Shown here one piece after another: positions 10,394 through 20,515 of a stretch of 64,000 bases of DNA. The position numbers and the translations under genes were made by a program. The notes beneath the pieces were generated by a model. That model was not told the origin of the DNA, made no database searches, and was given only the letters and a program-made list of their open reading frames with translations. The stretch lies in the NCBI GenBank assembly GCA_019671005.1, contig CM033718.1, forward strand, positions 28,660,508 through 28,724,507, read 5' to 3'. This stretch comes from Hibiscus mutabilis. Its lineage: Eukaryota > Streptophyta > Magnoliopsida > Malvales > Malvaceae. Numbering within the stretch: the first letter of the stretch is position 1; each line of letters starts with the position of its first letter.

Positions 10394-11233
10394 TGATACA
10401 TGTATGGGGGGCTAAAATGATGCATTGTAGCCAAAGAGTTGAAGCTGTTTTATAAGTCTGGAATTTCAGCCAACTTGCATCGAATTTTTGGATGGGATCT
10501 GGGCACTTCTGAGTCTACATGTCTGCTTCAAACATATTCGTATGTCTCTTAGCTTTCCAACGCATCTTGAAACGCATCAATCCGACATCGGGAGCTCAAG
10601 TTATGCCCTTTTTAGTTAAGACTGTGCGAGCAGAAATCTCTATACGGTTTTATCACGGGAAATATTATTTATTACGAATTTTCAAAAATTTTATTGATTA
10701 TTTATACTTAAATGTAATCTAGGATTCTTCATGAAGATATTTAGATGATTTAGGATTAGATTTTTTATTTATTCTTTAGTTTTTTAGGTTAGATAAAATA
10801 TGTTTATTTATTTTATTATTATCTTTACTTTTCCTAATTTAAGTTGAACTCTTCATTTGTAGCCTATTTAAAGGCATATTTGCTTCACTAATAAAAACAA
10901 CATCAACAATTTGCAAGCCATCTTCATCTTCAACCTTCACACCATCTTCCATAATTCCATAAACAAAGCTGGAATTTTCAGATTTGTTTTACCTATCTTC
11001 TTCTTAATCTTTTCTCATCTTTTGATTATATTCTTATTTCTTATCATCTAATCCTTCATCTCGTATTTCTTTCTTTAAATTTCCAGCCTTGAATCTGAAA
11101 AATTCAAGAAAATCCCTTCTCTTTTCTCTTGAATTTCAGATCTGCCCAAACTTCCTTGATTGAGTCTAGAGCTTCTAGTTCTTGCAACAACTTGATTGAA
11201 GGCTTCCAAATCCAAGATTGTGCTACTCTATCA
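10394..11233 (+). repeat. 3' LTR of the tiny-interior element
   Basis: TGATACATG...CTCTATCA, 840 bp. Its last roughly 100 bp (CTTGATTGAGTCTAGAGC ... CCAAGATTGTGC) match the gag-only LTR ends at 14040-14129 and 17610-17689, not its own 5' partner. Confidence 0.85.
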
Positions 11234-12439
11234 TTGTTGCTCAACAGGAAGCTTCTGCTATAAATCTTGTACAGCAGGAATGTCTCCTAAGCATGAAGGA
11301 GATGTTCAATCATCTTGTAACTACTTTGAAGCAAGACCATCCTATTCCTCCTCCTGTTGCTGTGCCAAACAGAGCTCCGATTGACAAGCTGGCTCAACAC
11401 CGTGCCAATACTTTCACTGGCACTGATGAAGCCAATCCCGAAGTAGCTGAGTATCGGTTAGAGGCCACTACTCGAATCTTGACCAAACAACCACCCTATT
11501 CTGATGAACACAAGCTCGAATGAGTCATAGCCCTGTTGGTAGATGAAGCTCTAAGCTGGTGGGAAACCACTACACTGACTGCTCCAGCTGAAGCTGTAAC
11601 TTGGAAATTCTTCCTCGAGGAATTCAGGAAGAAATAAATCAGTGAATAGTACCTGGCCGAGCGCCAAAAACGTTTTTTGTATCTCAAGCAAGGTGGCCGA
11701 CCCATTGAACAATACGTGAGTGATTTCTGCAAGTATTGCAAGTACGGGTCGGAATACATCAAGACTGATGCTGATAAATGTCGAATGTTTATTGATGGAC
11801 TAAATGATGAACTGAGTCCAATCTTCACTGCCCTGGGTATCACTGACTTCCAGAATTTAGTGAACTGGGCTATTGCAACCGAGGCAAAGATAAAGGCCTC
11901 TAAGAAACGCAAAAATGGTAACTCCTGAAAGAACAAACGATCCAAGAATGATGACAAACCTAACTGGCAGTCAAAGAAGTCTAAACACTCCAAGGAACAC
12001 TCTTCGAATTACACTCCTATTCAGAAGAGCAACTACATACCGAGACCTCAATCGGTAACCAAGCCGTCAGCCCCGATCATCTCTGTTGATAGTACGGGGA
12101 ATTCTGGTAAAGCTGCTCAGTATCCTACTCGCAAGTTCTGCCAGAAGCACCACACCGGGTAATGTAGAACTCAACAGAATATGTGTTTCTTATGTGGAGC
12201 CTCCGATCATTATATCCGGGATTGTCCTCAGAATCCTAACAAGGTTCCAAATCGAACTTCTACAAATGCTAGCTCAACTCTTTCCATTCGAAACAAAGGC
12301 CCCAGACAAGCTCGGTCTAGAAATTAAGGGAAGAATAAGGGACCCCATTCGAATGCCCCTACTCACCAAGAATCTCGGGCTCCTGCTCGAATCTACCATA
12401 TTTGGGGAAAAGAGGGTGAAGAATCACCAGATGTCATAG

Positions 12440-12824
12440 CAGGTACCGTTGAGCTAAATTTGACTATTGTTTATGCTTTAATAGACTCGGGATCCACTCA
12501 TTCATTTGTATGCTCATCTTTGATTGTAAAGTTGAATTTGAAACCTGAAATTTTAAAACAAAGCCTTGTAGTTTCGAACCCAATAGGGGGAATCACATCC
12601 ATTAACTTCCTTTGCAAGGAATGTTCAATAATCATTCAAAACATACCCTTTCCTATGATCTATATGTATTTCCAAATTGTGAGTTCAATCTAGTGTTAGG
12701 ACTAGATTGGTTAAGCAAGCATGAAGCCTAGGTAGATTGCCAAAATAGGAGACTTTATCTTCGGGATTTAGGAAAGGAATTCATTCTCCTAATTGATAGG
12801 AAACCGACCTCAATCTTTGCTACT
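12440..12824 (+). pseudogene. Tekay aspartic protease region
   Basis: The frame reads LTIVYALIDSGSTHSFVC with the catalytic Asp of the DSGSTHS motif at 12484-12486 (family motif D-S/T-G). Further on, VLGLDWLSKHEA near 12695-12730 is the C-terminal hydrophobic motif, found after a frame change. A TAG near 12729 and at least one indel disrupt it. Role in the family: cleaves the Gag-Pol polyprotein. Confidence 0.8.
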
Positions 12825-13079
12825 ATGGTCTTACAAGATGAACTTGAATTTGACTTACCTAGTATGCCAATTGTTTATGAATTTGTTGATGTTTTTCCCG
12901 AGGAACTCCCTGGTCTTCCTCCAATTAGAGAAGTAGAGTTCAGAATCGATGTTCAGCCTGGAACAACTCCTGTGTCCATCACACCCTATCAAATGGCACC
13001 TGTTGAATTGAAAGAACTCAAGAAGCAACTCCAAGAGCTACAAGACAAAGGCTTTATTCGGCCTAGCTCGTCTCCCCGG
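12825..13079 (+). pseudogene. Tekay reverse transcriptase, N-terminal part
   Basis: Reads IVYEFVDVFPEELPGLPP, then VEFRIDVQPGTTPVS and LQDKGFIRPSSSP, the standard opening of chromovirus RT. It ends exactly at the CCCGG target site of the 13080 insertion. The continuation starts at 17695 in the same frame (GAPVLFVKKKHGTMRLC). Confidence 0.88.
13075..13079. repeat. TSD, left copy (CCCGG), of the 13080-17689 element
   Basis: CCCGG is repeated exactly at 17690-17694. Removing one copy and the element rejoins the RT frame perfectly. Confidence 0.95.
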
Positions 13080-14129
13080 TGATACATGCATGAGTGGGGT
13101 CAAATTACTAATATTGGACAAGAAGCTGAATTTGTTCGATGCAAACAATAAAAGTCAAAACAGTGCATGCATAGGAGGTCAAAAATGATGCTTCTTGGAC
13201 AAGAAATTGAATCTGTTTTGTAAAGTCTGGAAAGTCAGTCAACTTGCGATGCGTTTTTGGATGGGATCCGGGCATTTCTAGGTCAAGTTATCTTCTAACA
13301 AATTGTCCGTCATTTAGTTACCTTTCCAACACATCTTAAAACTCATCAATCGGACATCAGGAACTCAAGATACGTCCAATTTACTGAAGACCGTGCATGC
13401 AGAAAACTGGACGAATTAATGGGATTTTGTAAAATTCATCCCAAAAGCTAACATATAAGGCTTTGGACGAATTAAACTTAGCCCAATATATTTATTATTA
13501 TTTAAATTGATGTTTTTGGGGTTTTATATACTTTAGGAACCAGCCACCCAGCCCTTATCAGCTTATCACTTGCCTTGTCACCTTATTCCTTGCCACACAA
13601 GCACAAGGAGTTTAAAGGCTGTTATTTTTTTTATTTTTAATTAGATCAGGTTTTCCTTGTTTTAGTAGAAGTTAAATTACTTTGTCTATCCTTCACCTAT
13701 AAAAGGATGAAGCCTCCATCGTTGTAGGGGAGATTTTCTTTGATTTATGAAATATTTAGTGAGTTTGTTTTTGCAAGTGCCGATTACTTGTGCCTTCGAA
13801 GTCTTCTTCAACATAAGTTCGACGAGTTCTTGTGAGGGAGATCATCTTCACACTCTTGCTTGCCTAGATAATCGCGTCTAGAAGGGTGGGTTAGAGCTGC
13901 TTGAGGTTGCTTGCTTAGATAATTGAGACTAAGAGGGTGCCGAGGACAAAACAACATTAACAATTTGCAAGCCATCTTCATGTTCAACCTTCACACCATC
14001 TTCCATAATTCCATAAACAAAGCTGGGATTTTCAGATTTGCCCAAACTTCCTTGATTGAGTCTAGAGCTCCTAGTTCTTGCAACAAATTGATTGCAGGCA
14101 TCCAAATCCAAGATTGTGCTACTCTATCA
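13080..14129 (+). repeat. 5' LTR of the gag-only element (1050 bp)
   Basis: TGATACATG...CTCTATCA. It lacks a stretch of about 148 bp present in the 3' LTR. The gap lies between two copies of TTTTCAGAT, pointing to a short-repeat deletion after insertion. Confidence 0.92.
13697..13706 (+). promoter_or_regulatory. Candidate TATA box, gag-only 5' LTR
   Basis: CTATAAAAGG at the same relative position as in LTR A (1735) and in the 3' LTR (17108-17117). Confidence 0.6.
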
Positions 14130-14131
14130 TT

Positions 14132-14141
14132 TGGTATCAGA
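14132..14141 (+). other. Primer-binding site
   Basis: TGGTATCAGA, two bases after the LTR; the first ten bases match the initiator-Met PBS, then it diverges (TTTGGG). Confidence 0.8.
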
Positions 14142-14969
14142 TTTGGGATGATTCTTGGCAAGAATTTTGGCGTTTTTGGGTGAAAATTAGAAAATTTGGG
14201 AAAAATTCGTCAAAATCAAATGAGCAAATTTTGAGCTGACAATTTCCAGAGCAGATCTATACCATTGGAGGAGTCACCACACAAAATTTCAAAAGTTTTT
14301 GACATCGGGAACACCTCGAATGAAGTGGATCAAAGTTTTAGCAAAATTAGGGTTTTCCCCTACTTTAACCCTATTTTCATTATTTTTTTTTCTTCAATTT
14401 TCGTTATTTTCAGTTTATTTACATTGTAAAAAGAAAAAGAAAGGAAAAGAAATAAAAGTGAAGAAATGTGAGAAAGCTCATACCTAGCCACCAACCACCA
14501 TCAAGAATCATCAAGACCAACATCATCAACCACCGCAAGCATCACATTGAAGTGGATCCAGCATTGGATTTCTTCCTTCAAGTTGTTTCTGGGTTTTGGG
14601 GTTATCATCTTTCTAGACTAAATTTTTCTACTCTTAGTTTTTAAGTTCCTTTGTTTTGCTTTTTCTTTCTTCTATTACGCCATTAACACCTTATCTTTTC
14701 TGGTGTGAGTAGGACAACAAAGTTGCATTACAATCCTTCTTTCTTGCAACTATATTCAATTGGTGTCAAGCCTTTTCATTGGACTCCTAGTACAATTAGG
14801 ACTCATTGTTAGGATTAAACTCCGATTGAAACTTGTTGACTTGTGGCAGGAAGGTCTTTAAAGAGCACGAGATCGGTTTACTTGCCTCGCTAAATATTTA
14901 TTCTTGGAGTGTTTAGTGAGATTTCTAGTTTTCTTTTGCTTTTTACCTTTTAAATCTGAGTGTTTCAGG
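14142..14969 (+). other. Leader of the gag-only element
   Basis: About 830 bp with no supported gene. It includes an A/G-rich run near 14428-14470 and T-rich tracts. It sits where the untranslated leader and packaging signal would be expected, but no defined signal could be read. Confidence 0.5.
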
Positions 14970-16244
14970 ATGTCAGAAATGAGTAACAACGAAGAATCAC
15001 ACGAGGTGACTCTTCAAGAAGTTTCAGATACTCTCAATAAACTTGAACGGACTCTAACCTCATTGGCAACCAAGCTTGAGCACACTGATACAGTCGTGAC
15101 CGCAATCACTCAAACCATTGGGAGATTAGAAACCACTACTATCGCAAGCGATACTGAGGAGCCTAAGCGTCCAAATCTTGTTCCCATTCAGAATAGACGC
15201 CAAAACCCCTTACATAGGCACAATCATCGCATAGAATCAAGACGAGCAACAAACACCTTAGCCAAGCAAAAGATCACTGTACCACCTTTTTATGGAAGGT
15301 ATGACCCTGATGCTTATTGTGACTGGGAAAATCAAGTTGATATTCTATTCAACCATTATCAATGTCCTGAAGAGGATCAAGTTCCACAGTTGACTCTCAA
15401 ATTCACTGAATATGCATCCATTTGGTGGTCCCGGTCCCGATTGGTCCGCAATCGGCGTCTCAATAGAGAAGCCAAGATAACCTCATGGGGAGAACTTAAA
15501 AAAGTCATGCAAGAATGATTTGTTCCCCCATTATATCAACGAGAGATCAAACAAAAGTTACAAAGGATCCGACAAGGCTGCAGAATTGTTGATGAGTATC
15601 TCAAAGAAATGGAATCATTGATGCAAAAATCCGACATACAAGAGGATGAAGAGGATACAATGACTAGGTTTGTTATTGGACTCAATGACAATATTCTTGA
15701 GGTACTTGAACTCAGAACCTACTACACCCTTCAAGAGGCATTCCAATTCACCATAACAATCGAAAAGCGCATCAAAGATTGACAACGATATCGACAAAAG
15801 AATTATCACTATGACAGAGGTACCACTCAACCTTTATCTCATTCTAATTCTTCTAAACCTTTGCTCGACTCAAGTAGACCAAAGCAGAAAATTGAAACAT
15901 CCAAGTCACTGGACAAAGCCAAGACAAAAATCCTCATGTTGACGGAAAACACACAGACACTTAAACAAGAGGATAGTGATAATGAACACATTAGACAAGA
16001 TGAAAATACTTCTAATCCCTCACGTGAAGTAGTAGGTCCACTTGCTATACTCTCATCACCTCCCCACAAAGAAAGTAAGTGTAATTCTAACCCTTCATTT
16101 GATTCTTGTCCTATCATTCCGTTAGAAACACTTTCTCCTCTACAGAAATTGTACATTGATGATAATTTTTGTGAGAGGGATATGGGATGTGAGATACAAA
16201 AGACTGAGAGTAAAGAAGCCGAGAGTGAAAAAAAGTCAAATTAA
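14970..16244 (+). pseudogene. gag of the TR-GAG-like element (425 codons, two in-frame TGA)
   Basis: Start chosen at 14970 (MSEMSNNEESHEV) rather than the upstream ATG at 14904, whose 22-residue extension is hydrophobic and not gag-like. Residues 10-60 look helical and Leu-rich. The capsid domain follows: YDPDAYCDWENQVD, EYASIWWSRSRLVRNRR, ITSWGELKKVM. After TGA at 15516 the same frame continues with FVPPLYQREIKQKL, GCRIVDEYLKEMESL and TRFVIGLNDNILEVL; after TGA at 15780 it continues to 16242 with a hydrophilic Ser/Glu/Lys-rich tail. Both stops are where CGA (Arg) is expected, since copy A keeps CGA at each. No CCHC knuckle is visible, so RNA packaging by this protein alone is doubtful. Confidence 0.85.
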
Positions 16245-16379
16245 CGGCCCAGATTTGGTGAGTGAAAATACATATGAGGTAAAAGTCACACAAAGCCCAA
16301 AAGAAAAAGAACGCGACGAGTGATTTTGTTTTAACTATTCCTTACAAATGTTCGAGTAGTGCTGTCTTATTTTTCAGGA

Positions 16380-16514
16380 TTTTGTTGAACCATTGAGAGG
16401 AGCTCAATTATATCACTCCACAAACAACAAAGAAGCCTTTTCAATTGAAGTTGATGATTGTTCTCGCATTGCCGATTTATATTCGAGGACGAATCCTTTT
16501 GAGGAGTGGGGGAA
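16380..16514 (+). pseudogene. Conserved polyprotein tail before the 3' LTR
   Basis: Reads FVEPLRGAQL ... DDCSRIADLYSRTNPFEEWG into the PPT. The SRTNPFEE(W/G)GND signature is common at the very end of plant gypsy pol proteins, where it overlaps the PPT. Its retention without the rest of pol suggests the PPT, not the protein, was kept. Confidence 0.65.
16500..16514 (+). other. PPT of the gag-only element
   Basis: TGAGGAGTGGGGGAA adjoins the 3' LTR start at 16515. Confidence 0.85.
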
Positions 16515-17689
16515 TGATACATGTATGAGCGTGGTTAAATTACTAATATTGGACAAGAAGCTGAATTTGTTCGATGCAAACAATAAAAGCCAAAACAGTG
16601 CAGGCATAGGAGGTCAAAAACGATGCATCTTGGACAAGAAATTGAATCTGTTTGTAAAGTCTGGAAAGTCACCCAACTTGCGATGAGTTTTTGGATGGGA
16701 TCCGGGCATTTCCGAGTCAAGTTGTCTTCTAACAAATTGTCCTTCATTCAGTTACCTTTCCAACGCATCTTGAAAAGCGTCAATCGGACATCAGGAACTC
16801 AAGATACGTGAAATTTACTGAAAACTGGATACATGATTTTGTAAAATTCAGCCCAAAAGCTAACATATAAGGCTTTGGACGAATTAAACTTAGCTCAATA
16901 TATTTATTATCATTTAAATTGATGTTTTAGGGTTTTATATTATTTAGGAACCAGCCACCCAGCCCCTATCAACTTATCACTTGCCTTATCACCCTATTCC
17001 TTGCCACACAAGCACAAGGAGTTTAAAGGCTGTTATTTTTTTTATTTTTAATTAGATTAGGTTTTCCTTGTTTAAGTAGAAGTTAAATTACTTTGTCTAT
17101 CCTTCACCTATAAAAGGATGAAGCCTCCATCATTGTAAGGGAGATTTTCTTTTATTTTATGAAATATTTAGTGAGTTTGTTTTTGCAAGTGCTGATTACT
17201 TGTGCTTTCGAAGTCTTCTTCAACATAAGTTCGACGAGTTCTTGTGAGGGAGATCATCTTCACACTCTTGCTTGCCAAGATAATTGTGTCTAGGAGGGTG
17301 GGTTAGAGCCGCTTGAGGTTGCTTGCTTAGATAATTGATTCTAAGAGGGTGCCGAGGATAAAACAACATCAACAATTCGCAAGCTATCTTCATCTTCAAC
17401 CTTCACACCATCTTCCATAATTCCATAAACAAAGCTGAAATTTTCAGATTTGTTTTACTTATCTCTTTCTCAATCTTTTTTTATATTCTTATTTCTTATC
17501 ATATAATCATTCATCTTGTCTTTCTTTCTTAAAATTTCCAGCATTGAATCTAAAAATTTCAAGAAAATCCCTTCTCTTTTCTCTTGAATTTTCAGATATG
17601 CCCAAACTTCCTTGATTGAGTCTAGAGCTCCTAGTTCTTTCAACAACTTCATTCAAGGCTTCCAAATCCAAGATTGCGCTACTCTATCA
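16515..17689 (+). repeat. 3' LTR of the gag-only element (1175 bp)
   Basis: TGATACATGTATGAGCG...CTCTATCA; TATA candidate at 17108-17117. It retains the segment between the TTTTCAGAT repeats (17441 and 17589) that the 5' LTR has lost. Confidence 0.92.
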
Positions 17690-17694
17690 CCCGG
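17690..17694. repeat. TSD, right copy (CCCGG)
   Basis: Identical to 13075-13079. Confidence 0.95.
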
Positions 17695-18423
17695 GGTGCT
17701 CCAGTCTTGTTCGTGAAAAAGAAACACGGGACTATGAGACTCTGTATTGATTATAGAAAATTGAACAAGCTTACTATCAAGAATCGGTATCCTCTCCCAA
17801 GGTAGAAGATGTCTTTGATTAACTCAAGGATACTTTGGTGTTCTCAAAGATCGATCTTCGATCGGGATATTATCAAATGAGGGAAAAAAGAAGAAGATGT
17901 ACCCAAGACAACCTTTCGTACTCGATATGGCCTTTTTGAATTCCTTGTAATGCCATTCGGGTTAACGAATGCTCCAGCTGCTTTCATGGACCTCATGAAC
18001 CATGTATTCAAGCCCTATCTTGACAAATTTGTGGTCGTCTTTATCGATGACATCCTGGTGTATTCTCGGAATAAGGAAGAACATTTCGAACACTTTCGAA
18101 TTGTATTGCAAACTCTCCGAGAACGTCAATTGTTCGCAAAGTTCTCTAAGTGTGAATTTTGGCTATTGGAAGTCTTGTTCCTTGGCCATGTTATCTCGGT
18201 AGAGGGGATTAATGTAGACCTGAGCAAAATTCGATCCATCATGGATTGGAGACCTCCAAAGAATGTTGGTGAGGTTAGAAGCTTTCTCGTTTTAGCCGGG
18301 TATTATCGACGTTTTGTCAAGGGATTTTCATCCATTGCCGCAAGCTTGACTAAGCTAACTCGCAAAGATATGCCCTTTGTTTGGTCGGAGAACCAACAAC
18401 GAAGCTTCGATCAACTTAAATAA
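17695..18423 (+). pseudogene. Tekay reverse transcriptase, main part
   Basis: Continues the RT frame after the insertion: GAPVLFVKKKHGTMRLCIDY, then after indels near 17805 and 17885 the long frame from 17950 (MPFGLTNAPAAFMDLMN). The polymerase motif FIDDILVYS has its two Asp codons at 18046-18051, so the active site is intact. Later motifs are SKCEFW, FLGHVIS and VRSFLVLAGYYRRF. TAA at 18421 interrupts the frame before RNase H. Role: copies element RNA into DNA inside the particle. Confidence 0.92.
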
Positions 18424-18903
18424 GCTCTAACTCATGCACTAGTTTTCATCCAACTAGAATCGGGCAAAGAATTCACTATCTATAGTGATGCATCACATTT
18501 AGGACTAGGATGTGTCCTAATGCAAGATGGAAAAGTGGTATCTTACGCTGCAAGGCAACTAAAACCACACGAATCAAACTACCTTACACACGATCTAGAA
18601 TTGCCATATATCTTGTTTTCTCTCAACATATGGAGACATTACTTGTACGGGGAGAAATGTAACCTCTTCACAGACCACAAGAGTCTCAAATACCTTCTAA
18701 CTCAGAAAGACTTGAATCTGAGGCAAAGGAGATGGCTAGAATTGCTTAATGACTACAATTTGGTTATCGACTACCATCCGGGGAAAGCAAACGTGGTTGT
18801 TGATGCCCTTAGTCACAGACTATACTCGGGTAAACCCCTAAATCTAAATCCTAGAATAATTTATTCAAATTTAATCTTTCATGGATTACAAGTAATCTAT
18901 TGA
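18424..18903 (+). pseudogene. Tekay RNase H
   Basis: Same frame as RT. FTIYSDASHLGLGCVLMQ carries the first catalytic Asp (18487-18489); THDLEL gives the Glu, and LFTDHKSLKYL the next Asp. IDYHPGKANVVVDALSH closes the domain with its conserved final Asp. A TGA at 18901 ends the frame. Role: degrades RNA in the RNA:DNA hybrid during reverse transcription. Confidence 0.9.
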
Positions 18904-20187
18904 ATTGATCTTTCTTGTCTTGCAAGCAACTATTCGAAAATCTCCCTCAATGATCTTGTCCTTTCGTTTGTAGCTTCCTTGGCTATCAATACTCATTTTC
19001 GTTTATCCAAAGGATGGAAATTCTTGTCTGAACTTCAAGTTCAATCTATCTTGATCTTGAGAATCAAAGAACTCCAACAAACTGATCCAGATCTTCAGAA
19101 GATCGTATCCAAGCTAGACTCTGAGTCTAATTATGACTTCTCCCTCAAGTCGAATGGACTTCTCTATTTCAAGGATAGCGTATGTGTTCCTAACAATGAC
19201 GAACTAAAACAAGAGATACTACAAGAAGCTCATCAAAGCTCTTTCTAAATTCATCCAGGATCGGTTAAGATGTACAAGGATCTAAAGCCACTATACTGGT
19301 GGCCAGGCATGAAATCGGCTATCACAGACTTTGTTTCAAAGTACCTAACTTGTCAGAGAGTTAAAGCCGAGCATCAAGTCCCTACTGGATTGCTCCAACC
19401 AATCGAATTCCCTTAGTGGAAACGGGATCGGTTACAATGGACTTCGTTACTGGTCTTCCTTCCACACCAAGAAAGAATGATGCTATATGGGTGATTGTTG
19501 ATAGATTCACAAAGTCTACTCACTTCATCCCTATTCAAATGAACATGAGCTTGGAAACCTTAGCCGAGCTATACATCCGAGAGGTGTTTCGATTACACGG
19601 TGTACCTACAGCTATAATCTCTAATCATGACCCCATATTTGCTTCTTGATTTTGGAATTCCTTGCAGAAGGCTCTAGGAGCTAAAGTGCATCTTAGTACA
19701 GCCTTTCATCCTCAATCAGATGGACAATCTGAAAGAATCATCCAATTGCTCGAAGATTTGCTATGTGCTTGTGTTATAGACTTCGAAAAGAACTGGGAGA
19801 AATCTCTACCTAGTAGAGTTTGCTTACAACAATAGCTACCAAACATCTATCTAGATGGCTCCCTTCGAAGCTTTATACAGAAGAAAATGTAGAACTGCCT
19901 TGTGCTGGTCTGAATTGGGAGAAAACAAGGTTTTAGGACCTCAATTGCTTAGAGAAGCCGAAGAAGAAGTGAAGATTATTCATGATAGATTGAAGGAAGC
20001 TTTCGATAGGCAAAAAGCATATGCAGACTTGAAAAGGAGAGACATTCAGCATAATGTTGGAGACAAGGTCTTCCTCAAAGTATCTCCTTGGAATTTCGTC
20101 TTTCGGTTTGGAAGAAAAAGAAAGCTCAGCCCTCGGTTTATTGGACCATTCGAAATCCTTGAAAGGATTGGTCCAGTGGCTTATTGA
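18904..20187 (+). pseudogene. Tekay integrase
   Basis: The N-terminal zinc region reads EAHQSSF then, after TAA at 19246, IHPGSVKMYKDLKPLYWWPG and YLTCQRVKAEHQ. The first Cys of the usual CLTCQ is Tyr here. The core has VTMDFVTGLP (Asp near 19440), a second Asp in NHDPIF (about 19627) and Glu in SDGQSERIIQ (19731-19733), so D,D and E are all visible. A frameshift near 19425, TGA at 19647 (CGA expected: S-R-FWNSLQ) and another break near 19820 disrupt it. The C-terminal part reads MAPFEALYRRKCRT, then VGDKVFLKVSP and FIGPFEILERIGPVAY, ending at TGA 20185 (CGA expected). Confidence 0.9.
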
Positions 20188-20466
20188 TTGGCACTTCCTA
20201 GTGAATTCGATAAGATCCACAATGTCTTCTATGTTTCTATTCTCAGAAGATATAGATCTGATCCATCTCATGTTCTTGAGCCAAAAGAAAGGGAATTGAA
20301 TCCCGACTTATATTATGAAGAAGAACCTATTCAGATACATGACAAGGAAGTCAGAAGACTTCGAAACAAGAATGTACCTCTTGTCAAAGTCTTGTAGAGA
20401 AACCACAAGATAGAAGAAGATACTTGGGAATTTGAAGAAGTCATGAGATAGCAACATCCTCACCTA
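20188..20466 (+). pseudogene. Chromodomain-type integrase tail
   Basis: In frame with integrase after the TGA: LALPSEFDKIHNVFYVSILRR, then EEEPIQIHDKEVRRLRNK, VPLVKVL, TAG where Trp is expected at 20395, then RNHKIEEDTWEFEEVMR and HPHLFD. This is the chromodomain pattern of Tekay/Del chromoviruses, which family studies link to targeting of heterochromatin. It supports both the lineage assignment and the heterochromatic setting. Confidence 0.88.
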
Positions 20467-20497
20467 TTTGATTCAGGTAAATTCAAGCACGAATTTA

Positions 20498-20515
20498 TTT
20501 TAAGGGGAGGAGAAT
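20498..20515 (+). other. PPT of the Tekay element
   Basis: TTTTAAGGGGAGGAGAAT immediately before TGTAACACC of the 3' LTR. Confidence 0.88.

Larger units (their letters stand above)
9086..11233 (+). mobile_element. Non-autonomous LTR element with a 203-bp interior
   Basis: Two LTRs (1105 and 840 bp) start identically with TGATACATGTATGGGG and enclose only 203 bp. That interior holds a PBS matching initiator-Met tRNA, a short AT-rich stretch, and a PPT, with no coding capacity. A 5-bp TSD with one mismatch bounds it inside the Tekay gag. The tiny interior recalls TRIM elements, but the LTRs are far longer than the 100-250 bp usual for TRIMs. The two LTRs have different 3' ends, which is abnormal for one insertion. 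Confidence 0.85.
8963..12439 (+). pseudogene. Tekay gag, split by a nested element
   Basis: ATG at 8963 (MSETRLGQDI) opens a frame that runs to 9085, is broken by the 9086-11233 element, and resumes in frame at 11236 (VVAQQEASAINLVQQ across the join). The capsid domain follows: the TFTGTDEANPEVAEYRLEAT stretch, SWWETTTLT, then YLKQGGRPIEQYVSDF and MFIDGLNDELSP. The CCHC zinc knuckle CFLCGASDHYIRDC is intact at 12184-12225. Stops at 11521 (TGA where CGA is expected), near 11635 and 11646, at about 11926 and near 12162 kill it. Family role: forms the virus-like particle and packages element RNA. Confidence 0.88.
13080..17689 (+). mobile_element. Gag-only (TR-GAG-like) gypsy element with perfect TSD
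   Basis: 4610 bp: LTR 13080-14129, PBS, about 0.8 kb leader, a single gag-like frame (14970-16244), a short conserved tail, PPT, LTR 16515-17689. No protease, RT, RNase H or integrase is present. Both ends carry CCCGG. The arrangement fits the described class of terminal-repeat elements with a gag domain only (TR-GAG), which need enzymes from an autonomous partner. No such partner with TGATAC LTRs is seen in this window. Confidence 0.9.

Noticed and set aside
11496..11993. 165-codon minus-strand frame opposite the Tekay gag
   Set aside because: It mirrors the gag frame on the other strand, has no motif, and the plus-strand capsid motifs explain the codon pattern.
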